This document shows positions 7,078 to 17,180 of a stretch of 64,000 nucleotides of DNA, in pieces; the first letter of the stretch is position 1; each line of letters opens with the position of its first letter. The stretch is from the NCBI GenBank assembly GCA_022009775.1, contig CP091723.1, positions 434,001 through 498,000 of the forward strand, written 5' to 3'. A program made the position numbers and the translations under genes. The DNA is from Christensenella sp. Its GTDB lineage: Bacteria; Bacillota; Clostridia; Christensenellales; CAG-917. The notes below the pieces were generated by a model, which saw only the letters and a list, made by a program, of their open reading frames with translations, made no database searches and was not told the DNA's origin.

Positions 7078-8517
7078 TCCTGCCCCCTTATAACGTCAAG
7101 CGAAACAAACAAAGGAGAAACGTATGCGTTCTGCTCTTCCGTTTCCAGTTCTAATCCGATGACGCTTCCGCTTTTTTCTATGGCGATAGTCTGCATTTCA
7201 TCGCTGCCCTTCACCTTAAATTCGTATTTTTTGCCGTCCGCGACAAGCCTTAAAGTCAACGGATATTTGCTCACGAGCGACACGCATCTCACCGCCTTGA
7301 CATACGGAGTGGCAATGATGTTCTCGGGGCTTTTGTACGACTTCTTAGTGGCTTGCGAAAACACTTTTCCGTTCGTTGCGGCTTGGCCGAGTCTGTTTGC
7401 ATAGTCTCCGTCGAACGAGAAAACGACGCACGAGCCGTTGTGAACTTTGACAGGACAAACACAATTTATTTTGATGTTTGAAAGAAGCGAAATCGACTTT
7501 GTTTGCACGTCGTATCTGACAAGAGAATCAACGGCGTTTCCGTTGTCGCCTTTAATCGCACAAGCAAGAAAATACTCTCCGTCAAGGTATCCCGCACACG
7601 CTCCGTTCTTGTTGAAAAGTTGCGGAAGTTCTTTTCCGATTTTCACCGCGTCGTAGCCGTTGAAAGCGTAAAGTCCGTCTTCGGCAAGAAAGATTATAGA
7701 GTCTCCGCACAACGCAATCGTATCTTTATATATACGTCCGGTATCTGTAAACATCTTTTTCAGCACAAAATCGCTTTGGTCGCCGTATGCGGTGAGTCGC
7801 ATGATTCCATACTCTCTGAACACAAAAGATAACCTGCAAACGACACGACTTTGAGTGCCTGTCCCAAATCGTCGCAGAAGTTTATATAACCTGCTTCCGT
7901 CAGCGACACGTTCCAGTTGGCAGGGTCGAAATCGTCTGAAAACCACACCTGATTGTTGACTCCGTTTACGGTGCCGAACACTCTCTCGTTGTGCACCGCA
8001 ATCGACGTAAATTTAGGAGCGTTGCTGCACACGAGAGCGGTGTCGTCTTTTACAAGATACAGTCCGTCGAAAGAAGACGACAACAGCAAAACGTCGTTGC
8101 CTTTGTAGTTGTAATTCACCGCGTCCACGTCGCCTGCCATGACGAGAGACGGCACCTGATGCCACGAATCTTCTCCGTACACGTTCGTGTAAAAAACGTG
8201 CCGTCGGACAATCTTGCGACGATTCTGTCGCCGTTGTTGCCGTTTGAAGTTATGCGGCGGTATAAAAACACTTTTTTCACTTTCTTTCCTGCCGCGAACG
8301 TCGGGTAGTCATGTCTGTCAATGCTCGGAAAAGCGTAAAAACCGCTTGCGTTTTCAATGCCGATACCGCTTGTGAGCGCGCCTCTGTCGAAAGCAAAATT
8401 CGCGCAACTTTTTGCATAGGCAGGATCAAGCACGCTCTCATCAAGAGAATTTGCCAAGCCCTTGAACCCGACCTGCACTTTCATTTTTCTCACGGGAACG
8501 TTTTTCAAGCGTGCCAC
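7074..8517 (-). CDS. Large beta-rich phage tail/DNA-stabilisation-like protein (two frameshifts)
   Basis: Three frames join into one protein of about 481 residues: ...FYTNVYGEDSWHQ is restored by one extra T at 8191-8196 and ...FAGYLFVFREYG by one extra T at 7824-7827. The body has repeated short beta motifs (YLVKDDTALVCS, VWFSDDFDPANWN, IIFLAEDGLYAFNG, YFLACAIKG), suggesting a beta-propeller like P22 gp10 or T7 gp12-type tail tube proteins; this is fold-level inference. The start is either GTG 8517, which sits inside a G-rich ribosome-like site, or an internal ATG about ten codons later. It overlaps both neighbouring genes. Confidence 0.7.
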
Positions 8518-9053
8518 CCCCTTCTTTTTATAATCACGCTTCTGCCCTTGTATCTGATAATTCCGGTTTCCGCTCTGAAATCCGAATCGAAACTCTTTGC
8601 AAGATCGAAAACTTTGTTTTGAAAATAGTATTCGGCGAGCGTTCCGTTCACAAGCATGGAACGCGTGACTCTCACATCGTCTATATCGTCGGTGATTGCG
8701 AAATCGTTTTCGGGCATATACGCATAAGTCAGCGTTGCGTCACCGGAATAAGAACAAATCACCGAATCCGCACTCGTTCTAAACGCTTTTATCTCGTCGC
8801 CTACCTGCACGCGAACTGGATAAACAATCTTTTTCGACAGTGATTTTGCCGAACATTTGCCGCCTTGAAAAACCACGTTTTCGGTGTGGATAAGCGGAAG
8901 ATACTTCGAGACGATTTCTCTACATACGATGTTGAGACACGCAAGAAGCCTGTTTTGCGTTTCCTGCTGTTCTTCCGTAAGCGTCGCGCTTTGCGTAAAA
9001 TCGTCCTTGCCCGCTCTTATCAGGCACTCACCTATCACCTTTTTAACTTTCAT
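8505..9053 (-). CDS. Phage head-tail connector-like protein
   Basis: A 182-residue protein starting MKVKKVIGECLIRAGKDDF, with ATG 9053 overlapping the stop of the previous small gene and a GGGGG ribosome site inside that gene. The N-terminal half is helical with a LNIVCREIVSKYLPL segment, the rest beta-rich, ending RSVIIKRRGWHA. Position directly before the large tail gene and after capsid genes is that of connector or adaptor proteins (gp4/gp6/T7 gp11 type). I do not recognise a specific family, so the call rests on position. Confidence 0.6.
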   Translation of the reverse strand: MKVKKVIGECLIRAGKDDFTQSATLTEEQQETQNRLLACLNIVCREIVSKYLPLIHTENVVFQGGKCSAKSLSKKIVYPVRVQVGDEIKAFRTSADSVICSYSGDATLTYAYMPENDFAITDDIDDVRVTRSMLVNGTLAEYYFQNKVFDLAKSFDSDFRAETGIIRYKGRSVIIKRRGWHA

Positions 9054-9352
9054 AAATTCATACCCCCTGCGACTTGTTCTATCAACTCGTCTTGTTTTTG
9101 TTTTTCCGCTCTATCATTGTCGGCTTCTATCTCTCGCATGAGTTTTTCGAGATTTTCCACTCTCGTTTTTCTCACGTACTCTACGCTTCTCTCGTCAAGG
9201 CGGTCAAAGGGCAACGCAATTTGCATTGCCCCTTGCGCGTGTATCTCGAAACGCTTGTATTTTCTATTGAAATACACTCTGTATCGAGAATCGATTTGTC
9301 TCAACCTTTTCGCGATATGGAAAAGGTCGTCTTTGACCGAAACGAGTTCCAT
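9050..9352 (-). CDS. Small phage protein (100 aa)
   Basis: Begins MELVSVKDDLFHIAKRLRQI at ATG 9352, one base after the capsid stop codon, so it is probably translated by reinitiation; no ribosome site of its own is obvious. The N-terminal half resembles a compact alpha/beta domain (RVYFNRKYKRFEIHAQG), the C-terminal third is a charged helix (EKLMREIEADNDRAEKQKQD). Its place between capsid and connector suggests a head-completion or decoration role, but no family is recognised. Confidence 0.65.
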   Translation of the reverse strand: MELVSVKDDLFHIAKRLRQIDSRYRVYFNRKYKRFEIHAQGAMQIALPFDRLDERSVEYVRKTRVENLEKLMREIEADNDRAEKQKQDELIEQVAGGMNL

Positions 9353-9353
9353 A

Positions 9354-10736
9354 TCACAACCAAGTCGCTTTGAGAGTGATGTTTTTCGTCACGGGCGTGG
9401 AGAACGAATAGGTCTTTCCGTCAAGCGTCCATTCGTCGAATGACTTGCCGGCTTTGGTGGGAGTTGCCGGTTTCACCGCGCAGCCGCCAGGGAGCACGAT
9501 TTGGCTTGCCACGTCGTTGCCGCCGTCAGTGTCGAAATTGACGGTGAAATACTCGCCCGCCGCCGAACTACCCGTAAAGGTGAGTTTTGCCTGTCCCATC
9601 GGGCGTTCGCAAAGAAGGTCTGCGTATTTGACGAGAGTTGCGCTGTAGCACGCTTTGCCTGCAACCTGATGAAGCACCGTTCCGCCTTCGCCTTCGAGCC
9701 AACGCCAGTCGCAAAGTTGATGGAGTTTGAAGTCCGCGCTGTTGAGAAGGTACATGTCGTTGTCCTTGACAAATCTGTCCGCAACGAAAGGTATTCCCGA
9801 ATAGGAAAGTGCCTTGTAGCCGCCGTCGAGAGTGAGATAATCGATATTCGTACGATTTTTACAAAGCGCGTCGACGTATTGTTTTCTCATCTTATAGGAA
9901 GTGACGATAAAGTCTATCGTGCCGCCCGAAGTCTCTTCCACGACGTCGATCGCGTCTTGAATCGCGCTCACGCTGACTGCCGTATTGACGGTTTTGGTGT
10001 AGGGCTTAAGGAAGGAATAATCGCTTCGTTTGAGACCGTAGATATACTCGCTGTTGCCGAAAATCGCTTCGAGTCCCGTGATTTCGTTGTTCTTCGAGCC
10101 TTGAACGTAAATCTTGTAGCCTGCGCCGTATTGAGTGGATGCGGTTGCGCTCAAAGTTACGACTTTGTTTGCGCGATCGATAGACGTGATTCTCGCGCCC
10201 GAGAAAGTCGTATCCTTGACGCCGGCGGAAGAATACATATCGATTGTCATGCCCTCGATGATGCCCTTGATAGAGTCAACGGTGATTTGATTTTTGTTTG
10301 CAGTGGTTGCCGCAACCGTGGTTGCGATAAGTCCCGTGCCGTCGCCGTAGAGCATACGGCCGAAGTTGAATTTGCTTGCTTTGAGCAAGCCTTCCATTTC
10401 GGCGTTGAGCAAGTTGACAAATGCACCTGCACTGTTTTGAGACGCTCTGATAGCCTTGTCCGAAAGCTCGATTTTTCCGAAAAGGTTTTTGAGTGTGAGT
10501 GTGAATTGCGCATAGTTATTGCCGCCGCTTTGGGGAAGATTGTCGTTTTCTTCACCGCTTCCGACACCGCCGTTTATGCCGTACGGCGCAAGTTTTTTCA
10601 CTTCTTTACCCCATACGTCGCTTGACGTCTGAGCAATCTTCGCAAAGAGCGGATTTACGCCGACGTTAAGTTGGTCGGCAAGCACGCCGAGATAAAAAGT
10701 CTTAAGGGCTTTATCCGCGTTTGAAATTGTAACCAT
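9354..10736 (-). CDS. Phage major capsid protein with C-terminal InlB-type repeat
   Basis: A 460-residue capsid protein. Start ATG 10736 follows AAGGAG by eight bases. Residues 1-385 have the features of HK97-fold coat proteins: an N-terminal arm, an E-loop-like glycine stretch (GINGGVGSGEENDNLPQSGG) and a long core. The last about 75 residues (TVNFDTDGGNDV..., PTKAGKSFDEWTLDG..., ITLKATW) match the InlB B-repeat/Flg_new beta-grasp repeat, which is normally found on secreted or surface proteins of Firmicutes. Here it probably decorates the outside of the particle. It sits between scaffold and connector genes. Confidence 0.85.
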   Translation of the reverse strand: MVTISNADKALKTFYLGVLADQLNVGVNPLFAKIAQTSSDVWGKEVKKLAPYGINGGVGSGEENDNLPQSGGNNYAQFTLTLKNLFGKIELSDKAIRASQNSAGAFVNLLNAEMEGLLKASKFNFGRMLYGDGTGLIATTVAATTANKNQITVDSIKGIIEGMTIDMYSSAGVKDTTFSGARITSIDRANKVVTLSATASTQYGAGYKIYVQGSKNNEITGLEAIFGNSEYIYGLKRSDYSFLKPYTKTVNTAVSVSAIQDAIDVVEETSGGTIDFIVTSYKMRKQYVDALCKNRTNIDYLTLDGGYKALSYSGIPFVADRFVKDNDMYLLNSADFKLHQLCDWRWLEGEGGTVLHQVAGKACYSATLVKYADLLCERPMGQAKLTFTGSSAAGEYFTVNFDTDGGNDVASQIVLPGGCAVKPATPTKAGKSFDEWTLDGKTYSFSTPVTKNITLKATWL

Positions 10737-10750
10737 AATGTTTTCTCCTT

Positions 10751-11503
10751 TTATTCGTTGTTTTTAAGAAACATAATCCCTGCTTCTTCCACGGTTTTAG
10801 GCTTTCTTGCAAGAGACACGCACGCAAGACCGTCGTCAGCCAAAGTTTTTGGCGGCTGTCCTGCTCGAAGAGTGCGAAGATATTCTTCTATCACCGCACT
10901 TTTGACCTTGTCGCTCGAAAGCACGTAGTCGTTCAAAAATTGTCCGTCCTGCATAAGTTGCTCGGGCGTTCTGAATTTGTCCAACAAAACTTTGGTGAGC
11001 GCAACGTTGAAGCAATTTTTGTCGTTTTTAAGAGACGGCTCTTCCATAATTTTGCTTGCGATTTCACGAACAAACGGTTTTGCGGTCGGGGTTTTTTCAA
11101 AAAACTTGTCCGCCACTTCTTTCCATTTTTCTTCGCTCAACTCGCAATTTTCGCTCGCTCCGCTCTCCAACTCTTTGAGTCTTTGAGACTTGCGAGTGAA
11201 CTCTTTTTCCAGTTCGCCGTAAGCACGCAACAGTTCTTGCGGGTTTTTGAACTTGCCGAGATTTTGTTCTTTTTGTTCTTCTTTTTCTTTCTTTCCACGA
11301 CCGCTTTCGCTTGCGTTGCGTTCGTCGTCTGAAATTTCATTTATCTGCGCATTATGCACTTTATCTATGCTTTTTTCTGATATAAACTCTTCGTTTTGCA
11401 ATTCACTGCTCATTATCGCATTTGCGATTTCTTCGGATATTACCGCCGCGGCGGCGTTTTCGACGCCGACCTTTATTGCCTTTTCAACGTCTTTTTCGTT
11501 CAT
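10751..11503 (-). CDS. Phage scaffolding-like protein
   Basis: A 250-residue acidic protein, ATG 11503 overlapping the portal stop (ATGA) with AAGGAG upstream. It has a low-complexity charged segment (ASESGRGKKEKEEQKEQN) and a helical centre (ELLRAYGELEKEFTRKSQ), the usual look of head scaffolds, and lies between portal and major capsid, the standard place for scaffolds or head proteases. I see no protease motif. The C-terminal half (PFVREIASKIMEEP, LMQDGQFLNDYVLSS) appears structured. Confidence 0.65.
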   Translation of the reverse strand: MNEKDVEKAIKVGVENAAAAVISEEIANAIMSSELQNEEFISEKSIDKVHNAQINEISDDERNASESGRGKKEKEEQKEQNLGKFKNPQELLRAYGELEKEFTRKSQRLKELESGASENCELSEEKWKEVADKFFEKTPTAKPFVREIASKIMEEPSLKNDKNCFNVALTKVLLDKFRTPEQLMQDGQFLNDYVLSSDKVKSAVIEEYLRTLRAGQPPKTLADDGLACVSLARKPKTVEEAGIMFLKNNE

Positions 11504-13384
11504 ACTCTCTCCTTATCCGCACTCTCGTCGAATTGCCTTTGCATATTTTCAACGCCCTTTGCAAGACTTGCAAGTTCGGTGTGTTTTGCAATATGATTTG
11601 CCACTCTGTCTCGCACCGCTTTGTCGCTCACGCACTTTGTGGATACGCACATTCTCACGTGCTCTGCGATATGCAAAGCGTGGTCGTCATACACGTCGAC
11701 GGGGACGTCTTTCTTTTCGAGTTCCATATTTTCTTTGAGTGCTTTCTTTCTATGAATCTCGTCGTTGCTTCTGCCGTCTTCCCAGTTGCCGAAGCCGAGA
11801 ATTTCAAACAATCTTGCTTTCGTGCTTGCATTGAGTTTTCCGTTTTCGTCAGCAAAAAGCCCAAGTTTGAGCAAGTCGTACACCATTGCTCGTCTTGCCG
11901 AAAGCGTGTCTTCTATGTCGCTTATCGTATCGAATACTATGTCTTCGCTGTCGATGTTGCCGGCGCAGAAAGACGCGATTTCCACATCTCCGTTGTCCCC
12001 CGTGATACGCTTGACTCTCGGCACTTTTGCAAACTGACGATACAGGCGCAACACTTGCTTGCTTATGCGTTTTATGCTCTCTCTAAGGCTGTCCGCCGTG
12101 AGTGCGATACGCGTGTCGTCCTGTTCGAGAAGAAGAGATATTGCAGTGCCCGACGCGACGTTGGCAGGCACTTGAGAATAGGTGGTCACCTCACTCACGC
12201 CGCTTATCATCACAAATTCGTTGAGCAACTTTTTCTTCTTCGCGAGAAAACTCGCTCGGGACTTGCGTGGGCGAGAGCATAATCGGCGGCGTGCTGCCTT
12301 GCCTGTACACCACCACTTTTCCGGGCGGAAGCCCTTCTTCTTCGAGACTGTCGGTGTCCACCGAGCCGTCTTCAACCGCCATAACGCCCACCGCCATTCT
12401 GTTCATAAACTCGTGTTTTCTGTTCTTGACGGTGTTGTAGGCTCTCTGAACGGGGATTATGCGCTCCACCACGCTCGTGCCGAAAAAGTTGGTGAGATTG
12501 TCTATGCACACCTGTTTTGCAAACGGATATCCGCGCGTGCCGTCTTCTCCGTTGAGATAAGGCATATCGCCTTGATAAAGAAGGGTGTCGCCGGCAACGA
12601 TAATCAATCTTCCGTTGGGATACTCGTGCGTGGGAGCTTCGTATTTTTCAATGACGGTGACGCTGTCTTCTCTCTTTTCGCTGACGATTTTCGGCACGGA
12701 CGCGGTGTATCCGAATCCGCCGCCCACCTGCGCGTTGTCAAACGAAAACACGTTCACTTCTCCGCCTTTCACGTCCTTGCCCCATATTCTCTTGACTTCC
12801 TTTGTCGTGAGCACCTTTGCGTGCATAACGGACGATTGTTTGTCGATGTCGGTGATTGCGATGTCTTCGGGAAAAATCTCAAACGGCGGGCAAAGCGTAA
12901 TCGTGACATCCCCTTCCTTTATTTCTCCGCTCGCATCGAGTGCGTGACCTTTTTCCGCATCCCACGTCACCTTGAAAAACGCACTGCCCGTAATTTCGCT
13001 CCAAGAATTCGCAAGCGCAAGTTGCGACGAAAAATCGTTCTCTTTGCACACCGCGTCTATGAGTTTTGTCGCAAGCGACGCACTCGCCACGTCTTCGTCG
13101 TCGCTCGTTGCAGGGCGAACCTGCGCTTTTGCCTTGACTCTGCCGAGTTTTGCAAGTCGCGTTTCGAGTATTGGCGCTATATGGTTGTACACTTCCCTTT
13201 CTTGCCAGAAATACTCCTTTCCGCTCTCTTCGATATCGCCCTTAGACGAAATCTGCGCAAACTGATTGCCCACGACAAAATTCATATTGAGTCGCCAGTT
13301 CAGTTCGACGGGACGTCTTGCTTCTTGTCGTTTTTTGAAATCGGCGGTTATTTCCGCAACGATTTTCTCTTCGATTTTGGACAT
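11500..13384 (-). CDS. Phage portal protein (frameshifted)
   Basis: Two frames join at the T5 run 12230-12234 (one extra base) into about 627 residues: ...SPTQVPSEFSREEEK|LLNEFVMISGVSEV.... The N-terminal part (ELNWRLNMNFVVGNQ, WQEREVYNHIAPILETRLAK, PLNGED-like wing region with TRGYPFAKQVCIDNLTNFFG and PVQRAYNTVKNRK) and the helical C-terminus (LTADSLRESIKRISKQVLRLYRQFA) are typical of portals of the P22/Bcep22-like group. Start ATG 13384 follows GGAG by eight bases. It forms the DNA entry ring at the capsid vertex and docks the terminase encoded upstream. Confidence 0.8.
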
Positions 13385-13398
13385 TTGTCATCTCCTGT

Positions 13399-13809
13399 TT
13401 ATTTTGTTTTTGAAGTTTGTTTGTTCTTATGTTCGCGATTTGCCGCTTGTTTTCTTCGGGATTCGCGATTTGTCGCTTGATTGTCTTTTTCGTTTCCACT
13501 ACAGCCACAATCGAGCGCAAGCTGCGTTTCTTTCTCTTTTTGCGCCTTTTCTTCTTCATAGAGTTCGCACAAAAGTCGGTGTTTCTCACTTTCGAGTTCT
13601 TCGTCGCTCATCTCGGATATTTCTCCGTCTTTGCAAATTTCCATATACGTTTTGAGTGCCGCGGCATCGGGCGGACAATACTTTTCTGACACCTTCCGTT
13701 TCGTAAGCGCAATCTCTCCGCTGTCCGTCACCGAGTACTCTTCCTGCACTTCGCTGAAACTGTAACCCTTTGCTCTTTTTATGAGCGCGTTTATCAATTC
13801 TTCATCCAT
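13399..13809 (-). CDS. Small-terminase-like or packaging accessory protein
   Basis: A 136-residue protein starting MDEELINALIKRAKGYSFSE inside the end of the terminase gene (16-base overlap) with GGGAGAG upstream. The segment ALTKRKVSEKYCPPDAAALK resembles a block found in many phage proteins annotated as small terminase or packaging proteins (..VTKK.VPPDVAAIK..). The rest is charged and low in complexity (Lys/Glu/Gln-rich tail), so I cannot exclude another role. No other small-terminase candidate exists in the module. Confidence 0.5.
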   Translation of the reverse strand: MDEELINALIKRAKGYSFSEVQEEYSVTDSGEIALTKRKVSEKYCPPDAAALKTYMEICKDGEISEMSDEELESEKHRLLCELYEEEKAQKEKETQLALDCGCSGNEKDNQATNRESRRKQAANREHKNKQTSKTK

Positions 13810-15230
13810 ATTCTCTCCCTTCTTGCGTCTCTCATCATTCTTTCCTTGTCTATCTGAATTTGCGATTTTGGCGGCGCGATAGGCTTTGTGGGACGCGGCT
13901 GAGTCATCACAAAATATCTCAATTCGTCAAGGGCATGATCGTCCACTTTCTTTGGTCTATCGTTGTCACCCCACCAATAACTTTTGAGTTCTCTTATTAG
14001 ATTCACGCAATTGCGAAAAATGTAGATTTTCGGCGGTCTTTGCTCAAACAAGGACTTTATACGCTGTATTCCGCTGTATAAATCCTTGTTTACGTTGGTG
14101 TTGACCAATATGCCTTTTTCGCAAAACAGCTCCGCAACGCTCTTTTGGCTTGCGAGCGTACGCTGATTTGCCGCGCTGTCTATGAGCGCACACAGCCTGC
14201 CTTTGCCGTCTCTTTTCCAACCGAGCGCATCGGCGATTTCAAAGATTTTCTTCACGTGATAGTCGACGCTCTGACCTGCCTTGAAGTGCTCGGCAACAAC
14301 GTATATGTTGCCGTCAAAATCCACCGCATAGAAGTGGCAACTCGTTGGGTTTGTAAGCCCCGGGTCTATGGATATTTCCGCCTGCCACTCCTTTGGCACG
14401 TCAAAAGGATCTATCACATGCACGTTTTGGTCGAACTCGGGATAGACGAGACCTTCACCGACGGTGAATTTTCCGTATCGGCGCGAGAGTTGGTCCTGCT
14501 CGCTCACCGACGAAGTCATCGCTTTTATCTCTTCTTCGTCGAGATACGGATTGTCGCTCCACTCCATATATTCGCACCACACCTGCGGGTCGTTCTTTTC
14601 GTTGAGTTCTATCTCGTCATACACCCACGTCAAGCCTTTAAGCGGCGTCATCGTGCCAAAAACGTCGCCGCACTTGTCGAACACTCGCATACGACACTCG
14701 TCGTATATGTCCTTTGGCGGTTCTTCGTCAAACCACACGAAATCCAACGAAGTTCCCTGAAAGCGTTCTCGCCCTTGATCGCAGGATTTGAAACCGATTT
14801 TACTTATTCCGCCAAAGACGTTTTTTACGAGAATGTAATCGATGACGCCATATTCCGCCGCTCCCTTTTTGCCTTCTCGCATGACAACGTCCGAGATGTA
14901 TCTTTCGGGAAGATATTTGAGAATTTTTGCTTGCGCAACGTCGCGTTGCACCTGTTGAGTGAGACTCACCACCCAACCGAACACGTCTTTTCTGTTTTCT
15001 CTGAAAGGATGAGTTCCGCGCGCCATCCACACGCTTTCCACCGCTCCGCACTCCGTTTTTCCCGTGCGGTTTCCGCCGAAAACCCAACGATTGCGCTTTT
15101 GACATTTGTGGAAAAGCATTTGCTTTTGATGCACTCTGTCTTTGTTGTAGCAAGAAAGAGCGTCGGTTTGTCTGTCATTTATTTCACGTTCGATTTTGAG
15201 AAGTCTGAGCAAAGTGGAATTGTCTTTCAT
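13794..15230 (-). CDS. terL: Phage terminase large subunit
   Basis: A 478-residue packaging motor ATPase/nuclease. The Walker A box GGNRTGKT is at residues 52-59, Walker B and catalytic Glu in DFVWFDEEP (about 171-179), and the nuclease domain starts at ISIDPGLTNP with later ALIDSAANQ and the HALDELRY end. The ATG at 15230 has no ribosome site, but TATTAT lies six bases upstream with TTGGTT 18 bases further, so it may be read from a leaderless mRNA. It is first in the phage operon and divergent from the membrane protein at 15363. Confidence 0.9.
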   Translation of the reverse strand: MKDNSTLLRLLKIEREINDRQTDALSCYNKDRVHQKQMLFHKCQKRNRWVFGGNRTGKTECGAVESVWMARGTHPFRENRKDVFGWVVSLTQQVQRDVAQAKILKYLPERYISDVVMREGKKGAAEYGVIDYILVKNVFGGISKIGFKSCDQGRERFQGTSLDFVWFDEEPPKDIYDECRMRVFDKCGDVFGTMTPLKGLTWVYDEIELNEKNDPQVWCEYMEWSDNPYLDEEEIKAMTSSVSEQDQLSRRYGKFTVGEGLVYPEFDQNVHVIDPFDVPKEWQAEISIDPGLTNPTSCHFYAVDFDGNIYVVAEHFKAGQSVDYHVKKIFEIADALGWKRDGKGRLCALIDSAANQRTLASQKSVAELFCEKGILVNTNVNKDLYSGIQRIKSLFEQRPPKIYIFRNCVNLIRELKSYWWGDNDRPKKVDDHALDELRYFVMTQPRPTKPIAPPKSQIQIDKERMMRDARRERIWMKN

Positions 15231-15362
15231 ACGCGAATAATAAGACCGCTATCCGCGAAAAACCAAAAATTTATGACACGCAAATCTTCCGTTTGGCAAA
15301 AAATTCCTTGAAAATGCATATAAAGACTTTTATTTTGGAAAGGATTATAGTATTATAAAGTT

Positions 15363-16335
15363 ATGAAAAATTGTCATGCAAAAAACATATTTTCAATTCT
15401 CGGAACGATTGCAATCTGCGTATGTCTCGCACTCTGCGTGCTTGCGTGCGTGCTTTTGCCCCTGTCCGTAGCACAAGCCGACTCGTCGATGAACGTCATC
15501 GTCGCGCCCGTGTCGAATCTCGAAGGAAACGCCACCGCCGGCGCGTCGTCAATCAAGCTCATCGCAAGCAACTATGAGTTCTACATCCCGGAAAGCTATT
15601 ATCTCACCAATTTGAAAAGCGCGGTGAAACAATACTACACCGTCACCTACTGTGGCTTTGAGTTCTTTTTTGAATCGGAGACCTCTCCGCAAACGTCCAC
15701 CGTCACTTTCCAAGACGGCGTATCCCCCCTATCCCGACATTTTGCTCACCGTCAAGGAAGGCGCAACTCTCTCCACAAGCGGTGTGACAAGCGAGCATAC
15801 AATCAAATTTTTGGGCTTTGCCACCGATGAATCGGGAAAAATCTTCATTGCCGCGACCAAGGACGGCAACACCGTTTTCGGCTTTGAAGACAAAGCGTCT
15901 TTCAACGAATTTACTGTGGCATATCACCCGATAGCACAAGCCGAAAGAGACAGAATTCTCGACAGCAAAAAGCCCGTTGAACCGAGCGGCGGAGATATAG
16001 TTCCCAACACGTCGCTTGCACTTCGCATTGTGCTCATCATAGGCATTTGCGTGCCTGCGGTCATCATTGCGGTGCTTCTTTTCAAACCGTCCAAAAACGA
16101 CCGTTCGCAAGGAAAGAGCGTCATGCGCCGTCACCGCGGAAAGAACGATTTCGATTACGACTCCACTCGTTCGTACAATCCGGACGGCTACGATGACCGT
16201 CCCCGCTACGACGAACAAGGCAGACCGATATACGACGGAAGAAACGGCTATGACAGAAATTATCGCGACAACCGAAACGATTATCCGAACCAAAACGGAA
16301 ACCCGAACGACAGAAACGACGATTACAGAAGATAA
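15363..16335 (+). CDS. Secreted/membrane protein with disordered charged tail (frameshifted)
   Basis: About 323 residues after removing one C from the C6 run at 15724-15729 (...VTFQDGVSP|YPDILLTVKEG...). It has an N-terminal signal/TM segment (IAICVCLALCVLACVLLPLS), an outside domain of about 190 residues, a second TM segment (ALRIVLIIGICVPAVIIAVLLF) and a cytoplasmic tail rich in Asp, Asn, Arg, Tyr and Gly (RYDEQGRPIYDGRNGYDRNY). TATTAT ends six bases before the ATG and no ribosome site is near, so the mRNA may be leaderless. A terminator follows at 16347. No family recognised. Confidence 0.7.
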
Positions 16336-16346
16336 ACGAAAATTCC

Positions 16347-16383
16347 ATTGCCGAGCGTGTGAAAGCGTATCGGCAATTTTTTT
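16347..16383 (+). terminator. Intrinsic terminator
   Basis: ATTGCCGA (16347-16354) pairs with TCGGCAAT (16370-16377), followed by a run of T. Confidence 0.8.
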
Positions 16384-16405
16384 GAGAGAAATTTCAAGGT
16401 GAAAA

Positions 16406-17126
16406 ATGAAAAGAAAAATCATAAACATTGACAAGGCAAGATGCAACGGATGCGGGGCGTGCGCAAAAGCGTGCCATGAAGGCGCAATCGGCATGATTGA
16501 CGGAAAAGCGACGCTTCTTCGCGACGATTATTGCGACGGTTTCGGAGATTGTTTGCCCAAATGCCCGACGGGTGCGATAACTTTCATAGAAAAGGACACT
16601 CTCCCCTACGACGAACAAGCGGTGCTCGAAAACAAGAAAAAAGCACGTGCGCAAGCCGCAAACACGCACGTGTGCCCTGGGTATGCTCACGCGCACGATA
16701 CGGCAAAACACCGTGCAAAAAAGCGATTTGCCGACAATCGAGTTGCCGTCTATGCTTGCGCAATGGCCTTGCCAAATAAAACTTGCGCCTATATCCGCTC
16801 CGTATTTTCAAGACGCGAATATTCTCATTGCGGCAGATTGCACGGCATATGCATACGCAAACGTGCACGCCGATTTTATGAAAGGCAAAGTTACTCTCAT
16901 AGGCTGTCCCAAACTCGACGCCGTCGATTATTCCGAAAAACTCTCTCAAATCTTTGAGACGAACGACATAAAAAGCGTGACGGTTCTTCGCATGGAAGTG
17001 CCTTGTTGCGGCGGACTTGAAAACGCAGTCAAGCGCGCGCTGCAAGCGAGCAAAAAACAAACGCCGCTTTCAGTAATCACGATTTCTATTAACGGAAACG
17101 TGCTTGAAAGAAAATCAATGCAATAA
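16406..17126 (+). CDS. 4Fe-4S ferredoxin-type protein (frameshifted)
   Basis: Start ATG 16406 follows AAGGTG. The N-terminus carries two 4Fe-4S motifs, CNGCGACAKAC and CDGFGDCLPKCP, followed by THVCPG; the C-terminal half is ILIAADCTAYAYANVHADF, LIGCPKLDAVDYSEKL and RMEVPCCGGLENAV. This is the pattern of a widespread Clostridia ferredoxin-like protein with a C-terminal Cys-containing domain, of unknown exact role in electron transfer. One A too many in 16717-16722 splits the frame (restored HRAKSDLPTIELPS); full length about 240 residues. It is alone between two terminators. Confidence 0.85.
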
Positions 17127-17180
17127 TTCAAAAAACCATTTCACGGACGACAAACTACTCTTAAATAACAAAGCGATATG

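Larger units (their letters stand above)
5847..15230 (-). mobile_element. Phage packaging/head/tail module without integrase or lysis genes
   Basis: Ten co-directional, mostly overlapping genes in podovirus-like order: large terminase, small-terminase-like protein, portal, scaffold-like, major capsid, small protein, connector-like, large beta-rich tail or stabilisation protein, and two coiled-coil proteins. No integrase, repressor, replication, lysis or tail-fibre gene is seen, and host genes (pepV; a membrane protein) lie directly on both sides. Codon use looks like that of the neighbours. It may be a prophage remnant, a satellite, or a domesticated particle. Confidence 0.8.

Noticed and set aside
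5885..8517. Tape-measure protein in the phage module
   Set aside because: The coiled-coil protein is only 342 residues with no membrane segments or hydrolase domain; gene order fits a podovirus-like short tail better.
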